This document shows positions 15,984 to 20,433 of a stretch of DNA of 20,433 nt, piece by piece. The position numbers were made by a program, and so were the translations under genes. The stretch comes from an uncultured Ruminococcus sp. (GTDB lineage: Bacteria; Bacillota; Clostridia; Oscillospirales; Ruminococcaceae). The notes below the pieces were generated by a model. It made no database searches and was not told the DNA's origin. It saw only the letters and a list, made by a program, of their open reading frames with translations. Location of the stretch: NCBI GenBank assembly GCA_947177715.1, contig CAMWVM010000003.1:1-20433 (forward strand), read 5' to 3'. Each line of letters begins with the position of its first letter. Position 1 is the stretch's first letter.

Positions 15984-16176
15984 TTAGGCAAGATGCCCCC
16001 AGCCTCCAACCTATCCTTTCGGATAGCTGTGGCGGCGGGAGAATTTAAGATTCAGCAGTGTAATAAATCCACTACTGAATCCTAAGGGGACTTATCGTTC
16101 CCAGTCAAACGTTGAATAATGGGGCGATGCCCTTATTGAAAATTAAACTCCGTCATTTCAGATGGCGGAGTTTTTT
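15984..16176 (+). ncRNA. structured RNA of unknown class, ending in a terminator
   Basis: The gap after the PBP gene is densely self-complementary. Hairpin A: CCC-GCC-CCA (from 15998) and CTATCC (16011-16016) pair with GGATAG (16021-16026) and TGG-GGC-GGG (16030-16039), around a TTTC loop, with single-base bulges or mismatches. Hairpin B: GATTCAG-AGTG (16049-16060) with CACT-CTGAATC (16070-16081). Hairpin C: GGGGAC (16086-16091) with GTTCCC (16097-16102). GCCCC (15995-15999) can close the whole with GGGGC (16121-16125), competing with the base of A, so alternative folds exist. A terminator follows at 16145-16176. It could be an independent small RNA or an attenuating leader of the methyltransferase gene. 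It shows none of the conserved sequences I know for RNase P RNA, tmRNA, SRP RNA or common riboswitches. Confidence 0.6.
16145..16176 (+). terminator. rho-independent terminator before the methyltransferase gene
   Basis: A stem of about 11 bp, AAACTCCGTCA (16145-16155) with TGGCGGAGTTT (16063+100 to 16173, i.e. 16163-16173) and one G-T wobble, closes a 7-base loop and runs into six T's (16171-16176). It ends one base before the purine-rich ribosome site of the next gene, a position suited either to ending the small RNA or to attenuation. Confidence 0.92.
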
Positions 16177-16190
16177 AGAGGAGAATTTTG

Positions 16191-17306
16191 ATGGAAAAAA
16201 TCAGACTTTGCTGCCCTTGTCATTTTGGTTTGGAAAGCGTTTTAAATTTTGAAATAAAGAAAATCGGAGGAGAAAATATAACTGTTACCGATGGTAAAAT
16301 CAGCTTTGATGGTGATTTTAATACTCTGGCAAAAGCTAATTTATGGTTGTCGACTGCTGAGAGGGTGCTTATTGAACTGGGAAGTTTTCAGGCAAAGACT
16401 TTTGAAGAACTATTTCAAGGGGTAAAGGCGTTGCCATTGGAAAATTACATAGGAAAAAACGATGCATTCCCGGTAAAGGGTTACTCACTGAATTCACAGC
16501 TTCACAGTGTTCCTGACTGCCAGAAGATTATAAAAAAGGCTTGCGTTGAAAGACTGAAAAATAAGTATGGTTTGAACTGGTTTGATGAGAGTGGTGCAGT
16601 TCATCAGATTCAATTTGCAATTCATAAAGATATTTGCACTATTTATCTTGATACTTCGGGACAGGGTCTTCACAAGCGTGGATATCGCAGAAATTCCAAC
16701 GAGGCTCCCATAAAAGAAACCTTGGCTGCTGGTATAGTGGATTTGGCAAGGATACGTTCGGATACAACGGTTTGCGATCCGATGTGCGGTTCGGGAACGT
16801 TTTTGATAGAGGCTGCTTTTAAGGCACTGAATGTTGCTCCGGGGTTGAGGAGAAACTTTGCTGCACAAAAGTGGGAGGTTATCCCTGAAAAGGTATGGCA
16901 GGAAGAGCGGGCAAATGCAATGGAGTCGATAGACCGAAATGGGACATTTGCAGGGTTCGGTTTTGATATAGATGACAATGCTGTAGAGCTGACGAGAGAT
17001 AACGCAAAAAAGGCAGGGGTAGGCTCTAAATTGATTGTTAAGCAGCAGGATATTGCCAAGTTTAAACTAATAGAAAGTTCTGTTACTATCTGTAATCCAC
17101 CTTATGGTGAAAGGCTTTTGCAAATTAAAGAGGCAGAGGAGCTTTATAAAAAGTTAGGACAGAGGTTAAATCCGTCCCGTGAAAATCCATGCTATATAAT
17201 TGCACCTCATGAGGACTTTGAGCAGTTTTTCGGCAGGAAAGCTGACAAAAAACGCAAGCTTTACAACGGCATGATTAAGTGTAATCTATATATGTATTTC
17301 AAATAA
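16191..17306 (+). CDS. THUMP domain class I SAM-dependent RNA methyltransferase (RlmL/YpsC-type)
   Basis: This 371-residue enzyme is predicted to methylate guanine N2 in 23S rRNA or a related RNA base. An N-terminal ferredoxin-like and THUMP RNA-binding part (about 1-160) is followed by GLHKRGYRRNSNEAPIKETL, a family hallmark at 159-178. The methyltransferase domain shows the SAM-binding DPMCGSGTFLIEAA at 196-209, an acidic strand end FGFDIDDNAVELT, and the catalytic NPPYGERL from N302. The ATG at 16191 is preferred over the TTG three bases earlier because AGAGGAG (16177-16183) is well spaced. In Bacillus the orthologue ypsC follows rnpB; here another structured RNA precedes it. The HAD gene follows after 18 bases, so the two are likely one transcript. 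Confidence 0.94.
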   Translation: MEKIRLCCPCHFGLESVLNFEIKKIGGENITVTDGKISFDGDFNTLAKANLWLSTAERVLIELGSFQAKTFEELFQGVKALPLENYIGKNDAFPVKGYSLNSQLHSVPDCQKIIKKACVERLKNKYGLNWFDESGAVHQIQFAIHKDICTIYLDTSGQGLHKRGYRRNSNEAPIKETLAAGIVDLARIRSDTTVCDPMCGSGTFLIEAAFKALNVAPGLRRNFAAQKWEVIPEKVWQEERANAMESIDRNGTFAGFGFDIDDNAVELTRDNAKKAGVGSKLIVKQQDIAKFKLIESSVTICNPPYGERLLQIKEAEELYKKLGQRLNPSRENPCYIIAPHEDFEQFFGRKADKKRKLYNGMIKCNLYMYFK

Positions 17307-17324
17307 GGCTGTGAGGTAGATTTT

Positions 17325-17990
17325 ATGAAGCTGAATGAGATTAAAGCTGTAGTTTTTGACATGGACGGTGTAATTTTTGACACAGAAAGAATGTATCTCG
17401 AAGCGTGGAGGCAGGTAGGCACAAGATACAAAATAAAAAATGTGGAACAATCTGCAAGGCGCTGTATTGGATTGAGCGTAGTGGATTCTGTTGCATTAAT
17501 GAAATCAGAATACGGCGAAGATTTTCCTATTGACAAATATCACATTGAAATTGATTCTGTGGTAAAAGGGTTGGTAGAAAAATCGGGAATGCCCATAAAA
17601 AATGGAGCGGTTGAAATTTTGGAATATTTGAAGAGCATTGGATTCACTGTTGGTTTAGCGTCGTCTACGAAATATGACAAAATTATTTCTCACTTAGAGA
17701 GGGCAGGCTTGAAAAAATATTTTTCTGTTATAATGGGTGGTGACATGATCTCACACAGCAAGCCAAACCCGGAGATTTACTTAAAGGCTTGCGAAAGACT
17801 TGGTGTAAACCCCGAAAATGCCATTGCCATTGAAGATTCTCAAAACGGTATACGCTCGGCATTTGGTGCGGGTATGATGCCTTTAATGGTACCTGATTTG
17901 ATTGAACCGACAGATGAAATTTTAGCTATGACCTGTGGAAAATTTGAAAATCTGTTTGAGGTAATGGAGTTTCTGAAAAACAGGATATAA
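17325..17990 (+). CDS. HAD family hydrolase, beta-phosphoglucomutase-like
   Basis: This 221-residue haloacid dehalogenase-type enzyme probably acts on a small phosphorylated metabolite. Motif I is VVFDMDGVIFDTE, with the nucleophile D12 and the acid/base D14. A helical cap follows (about 17-80). Motif II is GLASST, with S114 or T115 as phosphate contact; motif III lysine is K146 in KPNPEIYLKA; motif IV is IEDSQNGI with E170 and D171 for magnesium. This belongs to the group that includes beta-phosphoglucomutase and phosphatases for sugar phosphates; the exact substrate cannot be told. GAGGT ahead of the ATG is the ribosome site. It is the last gene before a bidirectional terminator. Confidence 0.92.
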   Translation: MKLNEIKAVVFDMDGVIFDTERMYLEAWRQVGTRYKIKNVEQSARRCIGLSVVDSVALMKSEYGEDFPIDKYHIEIDSVVKGLVEKSGMPIKNGAVEILEYLKSIGFTVGLASSTKYDKIISHLERAGLKKYFSVIMGGDMISHSKPNPEIYLKACERLGVNPENAIAIEDSQNGIRSAFGAGMMPLMVPDLIEPTDEILAMTCGKFENLFEVMEFLKNRI

Positions 17991-17995
17991 ATAAG

Positions 17996-18025
17996 AAAAG
18001 GACTGAGTTTTGCTCAGTCCTTTAT
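17996..18025. terminator. bidirectional terminator between convergent genes
   Basis: An 11-bp perfect inverted repeat, AAAGGACTGAG (17997-18007) with CTCAGTCCTTT (18013-18023), has A's on its left and T's on its right. It can stop the plus-strand methyltransferase-HAD transcript and the minus-strand hydrolase transcript, whose genes converge here. Confidence 0.9.
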
Positions 18026-18059
18026 TGATTACTAATGTGAATTAGTTTAAAAACAGTTT

Positions 18060-18680
18060 TTATTTCCAGAAATCGCATATTATATTAGCTAATTCTTTTG
18101 GATTATCTATGTTTACTTCATGTGATGAATCATCAATTAATAATAATTTACTACCTTTGATATTAGCATTTAAAAGTTTTGCGCTATCCATATTGATATT
18201 ATCTTTAATTCCACATAGAATTAAACTTTTGCATAGTATAGTATCTAAATTTTTAGAAATTTCTATATTACACATTGAGTTTACCAAGCAGCAAAATTTC
18301 TTTTTTGATATTCCTATTTTTTGAAAGGATTTCTTAGGCATAAATTTAAAAATTATGTTTTGTGCCTTAAATAATATTTTTGGTATTTTATAAGGTGTTC
18401 CGACTAAAACAATAGAATTTACTTTATCAGGGTATTCTTTTGCATATTCAAGCGCCAATATTCCACCTAATGAAAGTCCGCACAAATTAAGCTTTTCTTT
18501 TTGTTTGTTGCAGTAATTTGAAAAAGATTTATATAGATTTACATAGGACATTTCATTTTGAGTATCAATTTCAAACAGATTAGGACATTCAACATCAATT
18601 TTATTTTCAGACAAATATTTTTTCGTTTTGTTCCAGCTTTCATTGTTTTGCCCCAGTCCATGAATTAGAATATTTTTCAT
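18060..18680 (-). CDS. alpha/beta hydrolase
   Basis: This 206-residue alpha/beta fold hydrolase opens with MKNILIHGLGQNNESW, where HG supplies the oxyanion hole. The nucleophile elbow is GLSLGG with S70; the likely catalytic aspartate is D160 (LCGIKDN) and the histidine H187 (DSSHEVN), completing the triad. There is no signal peptide, so it is cytoplasmic; the substrate is unknown (esterase, thioesterase and MenH-like roles are all possible). Its DNA is much richer in AT than its neighbours (20% and 28% GC in two 60-base lines I counted, against 43% in a line of the HAD gene), which suggests recent acquisition. The ATG at 18680 is chosen because the family motif begins there; an in-frame ATG at 18692 would add four residues but lies too close to GAGG. 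Confidence 0.88.
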   Translation of the reverse strand: MKNILIHGLGQNNESWNKTKKYLSENKIDVECPNLFEIDTQNEMSYVNLYKSFSNYCNKQKEKLNLCGLSLGGILALEYAKEYPDKVNSIVLVGTPYKIPKILFKAQNIIFKFMPKKSFQKIGISKKKFCCLVNSMCNIEISKNLDTILCKSLILCGIKDNINMDSAKLLNANIKGSKLLLIDDSSHEVNIDNPKELANIICDFWK

Positions 18681-18692
18681 TAATGTTTCCAT

Positions 18693-18908
18693 TCCTCAAT
18701 TTCTTATTTAGGTTAATTACGACTTGATAAAAAACTACTATACGGAATAAAATCTGAAAAAATAAATTCATTCCAGCCTATGATAAAGATACCTCTTACA
18801 AATAAAATACAAAATATTAGAAACGGCATAATTACAAATGCGTGTCGGTTCAGGTAGCTATGCTGTTTTAAATTTCTGAATTATTACGTTTTCCTTTAAA
18901 TTGAATAT
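18693..18908. other. AT-rich intergenic region between the hydrolase and asnB
   Basis: This stretch of about 216 bases is mostly AT-rich and should hold the end of the asnB transcript and the start of the hydrolase transcript, both on the minus strand. I see no terminator with a clear stem and U-run. A TATAGT on the minus strand (about 18738-18743) could be a -10 box but has no good -35. A short GC-richer patch (about 18839-18866) stands out without any recognisable coding or RNA signal. Confidence 0.4.
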
Positions 18909-20433
18909 TTATATTTTTGTATTCTCTACGAAATAGACGTCATACCATACAAGGAAAGTGAATACAGTCCAGATTTTTCTGGAGTAATCGTAATTACCTG
19001 CACGGTGTTCGTCAAGAAGATTAACCAGCTTATCTGTATTAAAGAACTTTTCAGCCTCAGGTGAGGTGAATTTTTCCTTAACATAATTATAATATTTATC
19101 TTCCTTGAGCCATACTCTGATTGGTACAGGGAAGCCAAGCTTTTTCTTGTTTGCGGTCTGTGGAGGGCAAGCCTTTAAAGCTGCAATTCTCATGGCGTAT
19201 TTTGTATTTTCCTTAGTTACACGGTGTTTTGTAGGGATTTGTTCAGCCAGAGCCATAACCTCTTTATCGAGGAAAGGCACACGAAGCTCCAAAGAATGCG
19301 CCATGCTCATTTTATCGGCTTTAAGCAGAATATCCCCGGTCATCCAAAGGTGCAAATCAAGATACTGCATTTGTGTAACTTCGTCATTATCCTTACACTT
19401 ATCATAGAAAGGCTTTGTAATAGACATTGGATTTGGAGCGTCAGTTTTAATTTTAAGCAGCTCCTTGCGTTCCTTTTCCGTGAACATATATGCGTTTCCG
19501 ATAAATCGCTCCTGCAAATCCTTTGAACCTCTTATGAGGAAGTTGACGCCGTGCTTATGCGGCAGATGTTCGGCAACAGCGCCTACAGCTTTTCTGATAG
19601 GTCTTGGAATTTTATTGTATGACGCCATATCGGCAGGATTATGATATATATTGTATCCGCCGAATATCTCATCAGCACCCTCGCCGCTAAGTACGACCTT
19701 TACTTTCTGGGAAGCAAGCTGGCATACAAAGAACAATGCAACAGCCGCAGGATCGGCAAGAGGTTCGTCCATATGATACTGTATTTTTGCAAAGTTATCC
19801 CAATATTCCTCGGGAGTAATGACTTTTGATGTGTTTTCTTTGTTTATGTATTTAGAAAATTCCTTTGCATATCCGATTTCGTTATACTTTTCGTCTTCGC
19901 CGAAGCCAACAGTAAATGTTTTGTCAACGTCGGCAACAGCAGCTACATAGCTTGAGTCAACACCGCTGGAAAGGAATGAACCTACTTCAACATCGGCGAT
20001 TTTGTGAGCAGCTACAGAGTTTTTAAAAGTATCAGTAATTCTTGATACCCATTCTTCAAGCTCAGGTTCGTTATCTGGACTAAACTTAACCTCCCAATAC
20101 CTTTGAACGTCCATTTTGCCGTCTTTATAAATGAAGTAATGAGCAGCAGGAAGCTTATACACGTTCTTAAAGAAAGTTTCTGTAGTGGGGGAGTATTGGA
20201 ATGTCAAGTAATTTTCAAGGGCGGATTCGTTAAGTTCTTTCTTAAATTGAGGATGGTCAAGGAAGCTTTTGATTTCAGAACCCCACATTAGTGTATTGCC
20301 CATTTGAGCATAATAAACTGGTTTAATTCCAAAGAAATCTCTTGCACCGAAAACCTGATCTTTATTTTTATCATAAATAACAAATCCGAACATACCTCTT
20401 AGCTTGTTAAGCACATCGGTCCCCCATTGGACT
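18909..20433 (-). CDS. asnB: asparagine synthase (glutamine-hydrolysing), partial
   Basis: The gene runs off the right edge, so the N-terminus with the catalytic cysteine of the glutaminase domain is not seen. What is visible begins VQWGTDVLNKLRGMFGFVIYD, in the middle of the glutaminase domain, and continues through RDFFGIKPVYYA. The synthetase domain has the ATP pyrophosphatase loop SSGVDSS, followed by LSGEGADEIFGGYN and LKADKMSMAHSLELRVPFLD, all typical of AsnB. It makes asparagine from aspartate, glutamine and ATP in the cytoplasm. The frame stays open to the window edge, and a GTG at 20414 lies inside the domain and is not the true start. About 90 residues are probably missing. Confidence 0.95.
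   Translation of the reverse strand, partial: VQWGTDVLNKLRGMFGFVIYDKNKDQVFGARDFFGIKPVYYAQMGNTLMWGSEIKSFLDHPQFKKELNESALENYLTFQYSPTTETFFKNVYKLPAAHYFIYKDGKMDVQRYWEVKFSPDNEPELEEWVSRITDTFKNSVAAHKIADVEVGSFLSSGVDSSYVAAVADVDKTFTVGFGEDEKYNEIGYAKEFSKYINKENTSKVITPEEYWDNFAKIQYHMDEPLADPAAVALFFVCQLASQKVKVVLSGEGADEIFGGYNIYHNPADMASYNKIPRPIRKAVGAVAEHLPHKHGVNFLIRGSKDLQERFIGNAYMFTEKERKELLKIKTDAPNPMSITKPFYDKCKDNDEVTQMQYLDLHLWMTGDILLKADKMSMAHSLELRVPFLDKEVMALAEQIPTKHRVTKENTKYAMRIAALKACPPQTANKKKLGFPVPIRVWLKEDKYYNYVKEKFTSPEAEKFFNTDKLVNLLDEHRAGNYDYSRKIWTVFTFLVWYDVYFVENTKI

Noticed and set aside
15972..16190. RNase P RNA (rnpB), by analogy with the Bacillus rnpB-ypsC order
   Set aside because: The gap is about 220 bases, too short, and the conserved GAGGAAAGTCC and the P4 partner sequence are absent.
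18839..18880. A 13-codon plus-strand reading frame in the GC-richer patch between the hydrolase and asnB
   Set aside because: It has no ribosome site and is too short to support; no tRNA-like fold could be drawn either.
1..20433. CRISPR array, tRNA, rRNA, transposase, integrase or toxin-antitoxin pair
   Set aside because: No regularly spaced repeats, cloverleaf, rRNA signature or mobile-element protein was seen on either strand.

Overview
The window reads as chromosomal housekeeping DNA from a low-GC Gram-positive anaerobe of class Clostridia, most likely an Oscillospiraceae/Ruminococcaceae-type bacterium. The grounds are strong purine-rich Shine-Dalgarno sites, rho-independent terminators, a ylzJ-like gene near a SpoIIIE/FtsK translocase (a Bacillus/Clostridium arrangement), an IspH-ribosomal protein S1 fusion (a clostridial hallmark), and a stand-alone ComEC-type hydrolase paired with DUF3006. 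The placement is inference from gene families and order; no rRNA or tRNA gene is present to fix it.

Layout. 1-1095: the tail of an unseen gene, a small YlzJ-like gene and uppP (lipid-carrier recycling), closed by a terminator. 1185-3689: the DNA translocase ftsK/spoIIIE. 3690-3986: a stretch without a known gene, holding one plausible 50-codon ORF. 3987-10161: a tight same-strand run of a GNAT acetyltransferase, a YgiQ-type radical SAM protein, a secreted or anchored metallo-beta-lactamase-fold hydrolase with its DUF3006 partner, an RpiR-type regulator translationally coupled to a HI0933-type flavoprotein, and a YbaK-type tRNA deacylase. 10177-13630: a near-consensus vegetative promoter drives two successive gene fusions, cytidylate kinase-PlsC acyltransferase and IspH-ribosomal protein S1, ended by a strong terminator. 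13779-15971: a class A penicillin-binding protein. 15984-16176: an intergenic region that folds into several hairpins and ends in a perfect terminator, just ahead of a THUMP-type rRNA methyltransferase and a HAD phosphatase. A bidirectional terminator then separates these from two minus-strand genes: a very AT-rich alpha/beta hydrolase, probably acquired, and the 3' part of asparagine synthase asnB, which runs off the right edge.

How it fits together. Much of the window serves envelope and growth functions: UppP recycles undecaprenyl phosphate, PBP1 polymerises peptidoglycan, IspH feeds isoprenoid synthesis (including undecaprenyl), PlsC makes phosphatidic acid, and CMK and S1 serve nucleotide supply and translation. 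No defence system, prophage, CRISPR array or biosynthetic cluster was found. The points most worth a second look are the internal Shine-Dalgarno plus in-frame ATG at the IspH/S1 junction, the unclassified structured RNA at 15984-16176, the cmk-plsC fusion, and the unexplained segment after ftsK.
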